Source: Leptospira kanakyensis (GTDB taxonomy: Bacteria; Spirochaetota; Leptospiria; Leptospirales; Leptospiraceae). Taken from it: DNA of 64,000 bases. The position numbers and the translations under genes were made by a program. Shown piece by piece: positions 9,449-16,947 of the stretch (its first letter is position 1; each line of letters opens with the position of its first letter). Under the pieces are notes generated by a model. That model saw nothing but the letters and a program-made list of their open reading frames with translations. It ran no database searches and was not told the origin of the DNA. Location: contig NZ_RQFG01000016.1 in the NCBI RefSeq assembly GCF_004769235.1, positions 1-64,000 of the forward strand. The letters run 5' to 3'.

Positions 9449-9777
9449 ACCAAGGAAAGTTGAGAAATGAATTTTCCGAATCAAATTTAAAAGAAGACTG
9501 CAATTGGGAAAAACCAGATTTTGAGGAACAATTGAGAGCGGAGGGCTTGGTCGGAGGAGGCGAAGGTCTCCGAGGACGGGAGCGAAGGCGCACCCCGGAG
9601 TACGCCCGGTCGTTTTACTTTAAGAACTTGGGTATAAGAAAAAGATTCGAGGCGCTCAACTTCCGAAAATAGAATCAGCGATTTTTCTATAACCCCAATC
9701 GCACTTCGTTATGGGATGAAACGTAAGAGTGATTGGTTGAGTGGGACTGGGAGTAGAACAGAACTTGTTTTCTTATT
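9449..9777. other. Intergenic stretch with a G+C-rich, hairpin-forming block
   Basis: No convincing gene. The central part (about 9535-9612) is much richer in G and C than its surroundings. It holds a 6-bp stem TCGGAG (9551-9556) / CTCCGA (9568-9573) and a CGAAGG repeat at 9561 and 9583. A 76-codon reading frame crosses it but has arginine/glycine-rich composition typical of non-coding sequence. It may be a copy of a dispersed intergenic repeat. Confidence 0.4.
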
Positions 9778-10107
9778 CTAACTATTTTTTTTAATCTTTT
9801 CAGCAACAAACGCCTTGTAGGCGGGGCTACCGAAACTCACGTCCATACGAATGATTTCGGGAGCAATGTAGGGATGATGTTTCATTATGTATTCTTCGAT
9901 CGCATTGTACTTGTCAGCTTTTGCTTTGAGGAGGATTTTGTTTTCCGTATCAACAGTGATTTTCCCTTCCCATAAATAAACAAGTTCCACTTCAGGAAAG
10001 ATGGTTCCTGAAACAATGATTCCTTGTTCTAACATTTCGGAGATTTGTTCTTCGGCCATATCGCGGTCGCCAATTGTGGTAAATACTAAAATTTCTTCTG
10101 AAGCCAT
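9778..10107 (-). CDS. cutA: CutA-family divalent-ion tolerance protein
   Basis: 109 residues, typical CutA length. EEILVFTTIGDRDMAEEQISEMLEQGIIVSGTIFPEVELVYLW-type sequence followed by KADKYNAIEEYIMKHHPYIAPEII matches the ferredoxin-like fold that forms stable trimers. Its role in copper tolerance is historical and weakly supported in most bacteria. It lies 50 bases after the small unknown gene and probably ends the operon that starts with the response regulator at 11762. Confidence 0.9.
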   Translation of the reverse strand: MASEEILVFTTIGDRDMAEEQISEMLEQGIIVSGTIFPEVELVYLWEGKITVDTENKILLKAKADKYNAIEEYIMKHHPYIAPEIIRMDVSFGSPAYKAFVAEKIKKNS

Positions 10108-10157
10108 AGGAAGTCCTTGTTTGTTTTTACAAAGATCGGCTCACATTGGTGAAACCC

Positions 10158-10403
10158 TTATACTTTTGGAGATTTATTTTGTAAGTAGGATTGGATTCCG
10201 TCTTTGACTTGGTCCACCATTCCTGACTCACGGACGGAGCGAACCACTCGTTGCCAAAATTTGATTTTGCCTTCAAACTCGTTCCAACCTAGTTGTAAGT
10301 CCATCCGTTTGATTTTGAGTAACATCCTAAGTTCAGTGAGTGACATGTCTTTTGGATCTTTGTCTAAATACCGGTCATGGTCTGTTAATGGATTGAATCT
10401 CAT
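10158..10403 (-). CDS. Small conserved protein in the response-regulator operon
   Basis: 81 residues, charged, with one amphipathic helix (LTELRMLLKIKRMDLQLGWNEFEGKIKFW) and no signal or membrane segment. No family recognised with confidence. Its position directly after the YqjE-like holin-type gene resembles YqjK in the enterobacterial yqjDEK order, but sequence similarity is not evident. It starts 4 bases after the upstream stop. Confidence 0.65.
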   Translation of the reverse strand: MRFNPLTDHDRYLDKDPKDMSLTELRMLLKIKRMDLQLGWNEFEGKIKFWQRVVRSVRESGMVDQVKDGIQSYLQNKSPKV

Positions 10404-10407
10404 GGGA

Positions 10408-10743
10408 TTATTTTTTCTTTAGAACGAGTGATAAAAAGAAAATAGCGAAGATTAAAAATCCAAATCCTGTTCCGAAACTTGCAAGGATAGGATCTCCTTC
10501 TGCGAGAAACTTCTGAATGCTTAAATACACACCATAGGATATGTAAACAAGGCCGAGGAAGATAAGGAAAAAAGAAGTGAAAACCCAAACGGAAGAAAGA
10601 ACCAAATTCCTAATATAAATTTGGAGATTCTTTTGAATGTAAATCGCCATTACTTCGCCGTAAGCGATAAGTTTGGCGACTAAGTCTTCGAAGGCGGCTT
10701 TGATCCCGCCTTTTTTACGTTGTTTTGATTCTTTGTGATCCAA
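10408..10743 (-). CDS. YqjE-like / phage-holin-superfamily membrane protein
   Basis: 111 residues. A basic N-terminal tail (HKESKQRKKGG) and an amphipathic stretch precede two long hydrophobic helices (LSSVWVFTSFFLIFLGLVYI and a C-terminal FGFLIFAIFFLSLVL), ending in KKK. This is the layout of the YqjE / holin superfamily III inner-membrane proteins. The TTG start follows the DUF883-like stop codon without a gap. Probably forms an envelope-associated pair with the upstream gene. Confidence 0.7.
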   Translation of the reverse strand: MDHKESKQRKKGGIKAAFEDLVAKLIAYGEVMAIYIQKNLQIYIRNLVLSSVWVFTSFFLIFLGLVYISYGVYLSIQKFLAEGDPILASFGTGFGFLIFAIFFLSLVLKKK

Positions 10744-11028
10744 TTATTTCTTCTTAAAAAACCAACCAAGCGCAAGTCCTAACCCAAGGCCTACACCAAA
10801 TCCAATGACGGCTGCTTTTTGTGGGTGTTCTTTTACGTAAGATCCTACATTGTCTATGACTTCTTTTGCTTTGATAGAAGCCTCTTCACTTGCTTTACCT
10901 AACTTTTGTTTGATGTCGCTTACTTGTTCCATATACTTCTCCTTGGCTCTTTGTTCAATTTCTTTGGCTTTTTTCTCATACAACTTAATTTCGTCGATGA
11001 GGGATTTGTCTTTTTTCACTTCTTCCAT
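10744..11028 (-). CDS. YqjD/ElaB-like (DUF883-type) membrane-anchored protein
   Basis: 94 residues. A long Lys/Glu/Ala-rich helix (about residues 1-68) ends in YVKEHPQKAAVIGFGVGLGLG and a glycine-rich transmembrane anchor capped by KKK. This is the DUF883 pattern; in E. coli YqjD and ElaB such proteins tether stationary-phase ribosomes to the inner membrane. That function is by analogy only. The gene begins 8 bases after the response-regulator stop, so the regulator probably controls or reports on this envelope module. Confidence 0.75.
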   Translation of the reverse strand: MEEVKKDKSLIDEIKLYEKKAKEIEQRAKEKYMEQVSDIKQKLGKASEEASIKAKEVIDNVGSYVKEHPQKAAVIGFGVGLGLGLALGWFFKKK

Positions 11029-11036
11029 AACGTATA

Positions 11037-11762
11037 TTAGTCTGGGACTACTATGTTTTCAAAATTGTCTGTGAAACGATATCCGATTCCCCAAATGGTT
11101 TCAATCCATTCTGGTTGTGCGGAGTTTTTTTCTAGTTTAGAACGAATGCGTTTGATATGACTATCGATCATCCTTTCGAATCCATCCCATTCCACTCCCC
11201 AAACTGATTCCAAAATCATTTCGCGAGAAAAAACTTTCCCTGGTGAACCGGCTAAGAGTTGTAAAATATCAAATTCCTTTCTGGAAATATTGATGATGTT
11301 TTCGTTCAGAGTGACACGACGACGGATGGAATCAATTTTCAGAGCACCACGGATGATTTCTCCGGCTTGTCCCACATTGGGTTTGATCCCAATTTTTTTA
11401 TCCCATCTACGAAAGAATACATCCACACGTGTTTTGAGTTCGCGAACTGAAAATGGTTTTGTGATGTAATCATCAGCACCTAACTCAAGTCCCATGATGC
11501 GATCAATTTCCTCTGTCCTTGCGGAAAGAATAAAAATTGGAGTACTTTCATCGGCTTTACGGATGCTACGGCAAATTTCCATACCATCAATGTCCGGTAA
11601 GGAGAGATCCAGAATCACTAAATCAGGATGATTGGATTTGTAAAATTTCAAACCGTCTTCGCCATTTTCAAAAACGGAGGTTGTGTAGTGAGCAGAATCG
11701 AGAGATTTCCGGATTAGGTTCCCGATATCCGGATCGTCCTCAATTACCAAAATATTTTTCAT
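11037..11762 (-). CDS. OmpR/PhoB-family response regulator (orphan)
   Basis: 241 residues. Receiver domain 1-120 with acidic pocket Glu8-Asp9-Asp10, phosphoacceptor Asp52 ([10 protein letters not shown]) and the conserved Lys in [11 protein letters not shown] winged-helix DNA-binding domain follows (about 140-235; [22 protein letters not shown] and [13 protein letters not shown]). No histidine kinase gene is adjacent; the nearest kinase is the hybrid at 28.5-30.1 kb, which has its own receiver. It heads a probable five-gene operon with the DUF883-like, YqjE-like, unknown and cutA genes. Confidence 0.93.
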   Translation of the reverse strand: MKNILVIEDDPDIGNLIRKSLDSAHYTTSVFENGEDGLKFYKSNHPDLVILDLSLPDIDGMEICRSIRKADESTPIFILSARTEEIDRIMGLELGADDYITKPFSVRELKTRVDVFFRRWDKKIGIKPNVGQAGEIIRGALKIDSIRRRVTLNENIINISRKEFDILQLLAGSPGKVFSREMILESVWGVEWDGFERMIDSHIKRIRSKLEKNSAQPEWIETIWGIGYRFTDNFENIVVPD

Positions 11763-11820
11763 GTTTTTCCCTTGAGTTCTTTCTCAATTTGGTTCTTGTA
11801 GTAGAAAAAAAAAGTAAAAA

Positions 11821-12237
11821 ATGGAATCAGGAACGCAAAGAGAAGCAAAATCGTGGGCGATGTTCGCCATCTCCGGACCAAGATTACGACCGTTGGAAGT
11901 CACAGAGAAATTAGGCATCCAACCGGATTATTACCACGGTGGGGATGTAAAAGACATCGAAAATATGACAATTCCAAGTCATTGGCAGCTCAATTCTAAA
12001 TTGGGACCAGAATCTCCAGTCCTAGATCATATTTGGGATCTCTTAAAAACCTTAGCACCTGTTCGTAAAAACCTAAAAGAATTCACCGAAAGTTACGAAT
12101 CCACGATTTATGCCTCCGTGGAGTTTGCATCTGAGTTCACAAAAGGTGTGATTCTGGACAAAAGGACTATGCTTTTGTTAGGTGAAATGGGTGTGAATTT
12201 AGAAATTATTCCCTGGGAACTCGATGAGACTCCCTAA
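11821..12237 (+). CDS. DUF4279-like protein
   Basis: 138 residues, cytosolic. AKSWAMFAISGPRLRPLEVTEKLGIQPDYYHGGD near the start and the SPVLDHIWDLLKTLAPVRKNLKEF segment match the DUF4279 family, which has no known function. The last 32 bases overlap the convergent STAS-like gene, so the two 3' ends are antisense to one another. Confidence 0.7.
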   Translation: MESGTQREAKSWAMFAISGPRLRPLEVTEKLGIQPDYYHGGDVKDIENMTIPSHWQLNSKLGPESPVLDHIWDLLKTLAPVRKNLKEFTESYESTIYASVEFASEFTKGVILDKRTMLLLGEMGVNLEIIPWELDETP

Positions 12238-12565
12238 GGATGGCTTCACTTGGGAAAATAAGCCGGATGAGACCAAATCGTTTTAAATAAATATACCCAG
12301 AGAGTGGGAGACCGAGAAGGACAAGGACTCGTTTTTTCAGGCGAAGGTCACGGGCCATGTTCAGTAGTTTTGTGAGTAGGCTCAACGGTAGATAGGGAAG
12401 GTTAGAAAGATCCATTTGGATATGAGATCTTGTTTGGAAAAACAACATATGCATCACAGAATCCATTTCTTCTTCTAGTTCCGCATGTACCTTCTTAGAC
12501 AAAATGACAATTTCATACGCATTCTGAACTTCACGTACAGTGAGGTATTTTGTTTTTTTTGCCAT
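12206..12565 (-). CDS. STAS-like protein
   Basis: 119 residues. The pattern EIVILSKKVHAELEEEM, then IQMDLSNLPYLPLSLLTKLLNMARDLRLKKRVLVLLGL, resembles the strand-helix-strand core of STAS (anti-sigma antagonist) domains, but the usual phosphorylatable Ser is not clear. Function unknown. Its start codon lies only 13 bases from the epmA-like start on the other strand, and its 3' end overlaps the DUF4279-like gene. Confidence 0.5.
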   Translation of the reverse strand: MAKKTKYLTVREVQNAYEIVILSKKVHAELEEEMDSVMHMLFFQTRSHIQMDLSNLPYLPLSLLTKLLNMARDLRLKKRVLVLLGLPLSGYIYLKRFGLIRLIFPSEAILRESHRVPRE

Positions 12566-12578
12566 TGGAGGTAATGGT

Positions 12579-13550
12579 ATGATTTCTCTCTCAAAAGATA
12601 CAGTTATTTTTCGATCTCAAGTTTTTAAGATGGTTCGTGAGATTCTATTTAGAAATGAATTTTTGGAGGTAGATACGCCGACACTCAAACCCATCGTGGG
12701 AATGGAACCATATCTTGATCCCTTTGAAGTCCGTTCGCCGAGTGGGCGTGAGAAAGGATATCTCATCACCTCTCCCGAATACAGTTTGAAACAAATGATG
12801 GCAAAGGGGTTGGATCGTATCTTTGAACTGGCTCATACTTTCCGCTCCGGTGAGATGGGAAGTGGGTTCCATTCCAAAGAATTTTTGATGTTAGAACTTT
12901 ATGCCAAGGGAATGGATGATGTAGTGCTCAGACATTTTATTGAAAAATTCTTAAGGGAATTGATCCATATATTTGGAAGGAAAGAAGACCAAACGAAGTT
13001 GGCCAACCCCCAATGGATTCGTCATCTTTCTGTGGAAGAGGCTTTTTTACAAAATGTCGGACATGGATTTTCGAAGGAAGATTTATTAAAAACCATTACG
13101 ACTAAAAAACTAACTTCTTCACCAGTTTTCGAACTTACCCAGTGGCAATACGAGGATCTTTTCTTTTTGGTTTTTTTGAATCTAGTAGAGCCGAAGTTAG
13201 GTGAAGGGATTGTTTTTTTATACGACTATCCGCCTGAATGTGCCGCACTTGCTAAAATTGTAGATGGAGTTGCCAAAAGGTTTGAGATTTATTGGGACGG
13301 ACTAGAGCTTGCCAATGCTTTTTATGAACTGAGTGACGTAGAAGAACAAAAAAAACGGTTTTTAGAAGAACAAGAGTTACGTGCCAAACTGGGAAAAGAA
13401 GTGTTTCCAATGGATGAAGATTTCCTTTTGTCTTTAGAAAATGGATTTCCAAGTTGTGCCGGAATTTCCATTGGAATGGATCGGCTTCTTTTGAAATTAT
13501 CTGGTAAACACGGACTAAGTGAGATTAGTCCGTATTGGATAGAAGTATAG
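12579..13550 (+). CDS. epmA: EpmA-like elongation factor P lysyltransferase
   Basis: About 323 residues. It is a free-standing class II aminoacyl-tRNA-synthetase catalytic core related to lysyl-tRNA synthetase but without the N-terminal anticodon-binding domain, the hallmark of EpmA (GenX/PoxA). Motif 2 is visible in FRSGEMGSGFHSKEFLMLE and motif 3 in SCAGISIGMDRLLLKL. EpmA ligates a beta-lysine made by EpmB to a lysine of EF-P; candidates for both partners lie at 38.4-40.1 kb. The ATG at 12579 is chosen because GGAGGT (12567-12572) precedes it by six bases; an in-frame GTG at 12540 would overlap the divergent gene. Confidence 0.85.
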   Translation: MISLSKDTVIFRSQVFKMVREILFRNEFLEVDTPTLKPIVGMEPYLDPFEVRSPSGREKGYLITSPEYSLKQMMAKGLDRIFELAHTFRSGEMGSGFHSKEFLMLELYAKGMDDVVLRHFIEKFLRELIHIFGRKEDQTKLANPQWIRHLSVEEAFLQNVGHGFSKEDLLKTITTKKLTSSPVFELTQWQYEDLFFLVFLNLVEPKLGEGIVFLYDYPPECAALAKIVDGVAKRFEIYWDGLELANAFYELSDVEEQKKRFLEEQELRAKLGKEVFPMDEDFLLSLENGFPSCAGISIGMDRLLLKLSGKHGLSEISPYWIEV

Positions 13551-13557
13551 AAATGGT

Positions 13558-13950
13558 TTAGTTTTCTTCTTGGAATTTTTCGCAAGACTCTGGCACTTTT
13601 CCTTCTTCTAAGTCTGCACATGAAAATGCCGCCATATCCTTAGCACATTTTTTCATATTTTCCAAATCTTCTTTGGTGAGTTTTTTTGTTGGTTTGTCAT
13701 TCGTTGCCGGTTTTTGGCCTTCAACAACATAGTTTTTGTAGCGAGATTCACAGACGTTCCCATTCACAAACTGAGATTCGATCATCTTCCTTTGGTCGGC
13801 AGGAAGGTCTTTCAGTTTTTCTTTCATACACTCAGAGGTTTTCGCACACATCTTTTTAGAGAGTGCTTGGAATTCTTTAGCATCCTTTACAGTTTGTGCG
13901 GTGATGAAGAAGGGGGCGAGTATTAGTAAAAAAATAGAAATTTTTTTCAT
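13558..13950 (-). CDS. Small exported cysteine-containing protein
   Basis: 130 residues from the ATG at 13950. MKKISIFLLILAPFFITAQT is a clear signal peptide with probable cleavage after AQ-type residues. The mature part is helical and charged with six Cys (MCAKTSECM, VCESRY, CAKD, SCADL, SCEKF), probably disulfide-bonded in the periplasm. No family recognised. It converges with epmA, seven bases apart. Confidence 0.7.
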   Translation of the reverse strand: MKKISIFLLILAPFFITAQTVKDAKEFQALSKKMCAKTSECMKEKLKDLPADQRKMIESQFVNGNVCESRYKNYVVEGQKPATNDKPTKKLTKEDLENMKKCAKDMAAFSCADLEEGKVPESCEKFQEEN

Positions 13951-14066
13951 ACGAAAACCCTCTGCTAACAAATGGCTTTCGTAAAGTTTTTTTTCGTTTC
14001 CTCAACCGAATGGTTGAGTCGAAAATAAATTGATTAATCTGGGGAAATTCCCTACATTCTTAGATT

Positions 14067-14657
14067 ATGAAAAAAACCCTTATCTTAACCATTCTCTTTC
14101 TGTTTGCGGCAGGTCAGGCCTTTGCTCAGAACCTAACGCCTCGTAATGTGGTTGTTCTTCCTTCAGAACCAACTACAATTGAAGAATTCAAATCATTGCA
14201 GTCATCGATTGCAACCACTCCAGAAGGTGCTGCTTCCATGCTTGTACTTGCAATTTCACTTTATGGAAAAAATCCAGACTTAGGTACAAAAACAATGACC
14301 CTTTCGGTAGTTTCGAAAAATCGACAAAAGTCCAACAAACCTTCCGCTGTTGATGGAATGGATTTGGGGAATGGTGATAAATTTCTTCTTGGTCAATTGG
14401 ATAAATACAAAATGTTATCCAATGGTTATTGGAAAGGAGCAGAACCTTCCAATGGATACACTCCTAGTTTGCCTTTGACAGTCGAAACATATACAAATCC
14501 TTATTCGGGTGAGGAATCCAGCGGCAGAATCAAACTTTTTGTGGCCACTCGGGGAGCTTCTAGTTTTCGTCCAGTGACCGTGGAAAAAGATTCTGATGGA
14601 CTTTGGCGTGCCAAAGAAATGAGTTCTTTATTTGTTGGAATGATGCCAGCCAAATAG
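14067..14657 (+). CDS. Exported protein, possibly DUF6935-like
   Basis: 196 residues with a signal peptide (KTLILTILFLFAAGQAFAQ) and a predicted cleavage site after AFA. The mature part contains TTPEGAASMLVLAISLYGKNPDLG and ends with a compact FRPVTVEKDSDGLWRAKEMSSLFVG segment, a pattern I associate with a small family of exported proteins of unknown function (DUF6935-like, from memory). Its TAG stop directly abuts the ATG of the ZIP transporter gene, so the two are co-translated. Confidence 0.6.
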   Translation: MKKTLILTILFLFAAGQAFAQNLTPRNVVVLPSEPTTIEEFKSLQSSIATTPEGAASMLVLAISLYGKNPDLGTKTMTLSVVSKNRQKSNKPSAVDGMDLGNGDKFLLGQLDKYKMLSNGYWKGAEPSNGYTPSLPLTVETYTNPYSGEESSGRIKLFVATRGASSFRPVTVEKDSDGLWRAKEMSSLFVGMMPAK

Positions 14658-15470
14658 ATGTTAGATTTTATTTTATCACTACATCCAGTGGTATTGGCAC
14701 TTCTTGCCACTGGGTTTACTTGGTTTTGTACAGCCTTCGGTGCCGGTTTTGTTTTTTTCTTTCGAACCGTACCAAGGCCTGTGTTCAATGCAATGCTCGG
14801 TTTTGCTTCGGGGATTATGATTGCTGCCAGTTTCTGGTCTCTTCTTTTACCCTCGATTGAACTTTCAGAAAGAGCCGGAAATCCCGCTTGGTTTCATGTG
14901 AGTCTTGGATTTTTATCCGGTGGTTTGTCTTTATATCTTTTACATAAACTTCTTCCCCATTTGCATGTAGGTTTGGAGGAAAATCGTTTGGAGGGGGGAA
15001 GGTCTTCTTTCCAAAGGAGTTTACTTCTTGTTCTTGCTATTACCTTACACAATATACCAGAAGGTTTGGCAGTAGGCGTCGCCTTTGGAGCGCTTGGTGA
15101 CGGGTTTACTTATGAAGCTCTTATGGCTGCGGTTGTAGTTGCTTTTGGGATTGGAATCCAAAACATCCCCGAAGGTGCCGCTGTATCCATTCCTTTGTTA
15201 AGGGAGGGTTTTTCGACACGGAAAAGTTTTTGGTATGGACAACTCTCTGGATTTGTAGAACCTATCGGAGGGTTATTCGGAGCGGCTCTTGTTTTTTATG
15301 TAGAAAGTTTGTTACCTTTTGCTCTGTCTTTTGCGGCAGGGGCGATGATCTTTGTGGTTGTAGAAGAACTCATTCCAGAATCACATACAGGAAAAGAAAC
15401 AGAAATGTCCACTCTCGGTGCTATGATTGGTTTTGTTCTTATGATGGCATTGGATGTGGGTCTTGGATGA
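14658..15470 (+). CDS. ZIP-family metal transporter
   Basis: 270 residues, about eight transmembrane helices. Metal-site motifs are clear: HNIPEGLAVGVAFG in helix IV and QNIPEGAAVSIPL in helix V, with a Glu-rich VVVEELIPESH motif near the end. ZIP proteins (ZupT-like) move zinc, iron or manganese into the cytosol. The His-containing loop HKLLPHLHVG lies between helices III and IV. It starts with no gap after the exported-protein gene, which may help metal handling, though that is a guess. Confidence 0.92.
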   Translation: MLDFILSLHPVVLALLATGFTWFCTAFGAGFVFFFRTVPRPVFNAMLGFASGIMIAASFWSLLLPSIELSERAGNPAWFHVSLGFLSGGLSLYLLHKLLPHLHVGLEENRLEGGRSSFQRSLLLVLAITLHNIPEGLAVGVAFGALGDGFTYEALMAAVVVAFGIGIQNIPEGAAVSIPLLREGFSTRKSFWYGQLSGFVEPIGGLFGAALVFYVESLLPFALSFAAGAMIFVVVEELIPESHTGKETEMSTLGAMIGFVLMMALDVGLG

Positions 15471-15548
15471 TGAGGTTTCAGTAAGAAAGATTTGTTTATC
15501 GTAAGGTTTTGAAAACTATACTTGCAAGTTTTCTTATATTTCTATAAA

Positions 15549-15770
15549 ATGATCCAAATGTTAAATAGAAATATTACGACCGTTATACTAGTTTTTATTT
15601 TCTATATTTCATGTGCTGTAGATATCAAACAAATTCCACAGCCCAGGGAAACAAAAGATAGTCTATACCCAATCATCAACAAACCAGTGTATATTGAAGC
15701 CATGATAGAAGTTACAAATTTAAAGGTTTTGGATCGATGTGCAAAAGAAATAACAAAATATTTGCAATAA
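15549..15770 (+). CDS. Small putative lipoprotein
   Basis: About 73 residues from the ATG at 15549 (15558 is an alternative). A hydrophobic segment TTVILVFIFYISCA ends at a Cys that would be the lipid attachment site. The mature part is only about 50 residues and unrecognised. Its 3' end overlaps the next lipoprotein gene by 34 bases. It starts a run of four small lipoprotein genes on the same strand. Confidence 0.45.
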   Translation: MIQMLNRNITTVILVFIFYISCAVDIKQIPQPRETKDSLYPIINKPVYIEAMIEVTNLKVLDRCAKEITKYLQ

Positions 15771-16057
15771 CATTTGTTTTGTTATTTGGGGCTTGTATCT
15801 CTTTGCCAGAAAAACCAAAAAATGAGAAAGAAAATTGTGTGGCTCATTTTTTTCATACAAAACGTAGAATGCGAGAAATCCAAATAGAAAATCGAAATTT
15901 TACCACCGCCATTTCCGGTTTATCTTTTATGGTGGGATTTTGGGCAGGTCCGGCAGGACTGACACCACTACTAGTTCTACCATACACTCAATATAAAAAC
16001 AAAAATAGAGTGGATGTCATTCAATCTGAGTATGAATCCAAGTATTGCGATGTTTAA
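15737..16057 (+). CDS. Small putative lipoprotein with hydrophobic hairpin
   Basis: 106 residues. IFAITFVLLFGACIS is a lipoprotein signal with Cys20 as lipidation site. The mature protein has a charged helix (KRRMREIQIENRN) and a glycine-rich hydrophobic patch (ISGLSFMVGFWAGPAGLTPLLVLPY) that could insert in a membrane. No known family. It overlaps the upstream lipoprotein gene by 34 bases. Confidence 0.55.
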   Translation: MCKRNNKIFAITFVLLFGACISLPEKPKNEKENCVAHFFHTKRRMREIQIENRNFTTAISGLSFMVGFWAGPAGLTPLLVLPYTQYKNKNRVDVIQSEYESKYCDV

Positions 16058-16079
16058 AAAATAATTTAAGGAAAATGAA

Positions 16080-16478
16080 ATGAAAAAAATGAGACAAATA
16101 ATGGTAATCGGGATTACTTTATTTTTGTTCCATTGTGCCAACACCTCTTATTACCAGACTTGGGGTAAAAATAAAGTACGGATGAATGGTTTTTCGACGA
16201 GTGAAGGGTATTCTGTTTATAGTAAGTTTAACTTTTCTTTTACTAGGGTTTACCTTTTTTGGGGACTTTCGAATGTTAGAGATAAGTCTTTGGATGAACT
16301 TTTAGCCGAAATCTATTTGAAATATCCGAACGCTAGTATTGGTGATCTAAAGATTGCAGAAGAGTATGAGTTTTCGGATGGAATGGTTGATTTGGTCACA
16401 GGTGGGATAGTGCGGCCATACACTCTTCATATTAAAGGTAACGTTTACACACTAAATCAAAGGACTCTTAAAAAATGA
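16080..16478 (+). CDS. Small lipoprotein, paralogue of the next gene
   Basis: 132 residues. MVIGITLFLFHCANTS gives a lipoprotein signal with Cys19. The mature part holds YLFWGLSNVRDKSLDELLAEIYLKYPNASIGDLKIAEEY, which lines up with the corresponding part of the following protein (YLF, then LDE, PNA, L-I and a D-M plus TGGI/TTGI motif). This resembles Bor-like small lipoproteins, but that link is loose. It overlaps the next gene by four bases (ATGA). Confidence 0.6.
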   Translation: MKKMRQIMVIGITLFLFHCANTSYYQTWGKNKVRMNGFSTSEGYSVYSKFNFSFTRVYLFWGLSNVRDKSLDELLAEIYLKYPNASIGDLKIAEEYEFSDGMVDLVTGGIVRPYTLHIKGNVYTLNQRTLKK

Positions 16479-16864
16479 AATTTTATTATATAACCAGCAT
16501 TATTGCTTTCCTCTCTATTTTTAGTTGCGCTTCGTATAAATATGAAATTACAGATACTAACATCCCTGTCAGTTTTTCCAACGACCTAGAGACCAACGAC
16601 AAGTTTAGAGAGTTTCGTATTGAGACAAAACTTTCTTGGTATTTATTTGACACACAACCAATAGACACTTTTGACCTTGATGAAATCATTCGAACTAACT
16701 TGCCGAATGCAAAAAAAATATGTAATCTTCGGATTCATTCAAAAGAAAATGTTGCCGATTCAATGATCCGAACACTAACAACTGGTATACAATTTCTTTT
16801 TACTTCCAATCGAGCTCTGTACTCACAAAGGACTGTCATTATTGAAGGTTTGGTTGTGGAATAG
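16475..16864 (+). CDS. Small lipoprotein, paralogue of the previous gene
   Basis: 129 residues. ITSIIAFLSIFSCAS gives a lipobox with the Cys in SCAS. The segment SWYLFDTQPIDTFDLDEIIRTNLPNAKKI and the later DSMIRTLTTGIQF match the upstream gene in spacing, so the pair probably arose by tandem duplication followed by strong divergence. Function unknown. The start codon overlaps the upstream stop. Confidence 0.6.
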   Translation: MKFYYITSIIAFLSIFSCASYKYEITDTNIPVSFSNDLETNDKFREFRIETKLSWYLFDTQPIDTFDLDEIIRTNLPNAKKICNLRIHSKENVADSMIRTLTTGIQFLFTSNRALYSQRTVIIEGLVVE

Positions 16865-16947
16865 GTAGGTTGTGTATAGTTTTAGTTTATTTCCAAATGT
16901 AATCGGAATGATCTGATTCAGATGAATTATTTTCCTTGGTAAAAATT

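Noticed and set aside
9442..9672. 76-codon frame across the G+C-rich block
   Set aside because: Arg/Gly-rich composition, no ribosome-binding site, overlaps the toxin gene end and a repeat-like region; probably non-coding.
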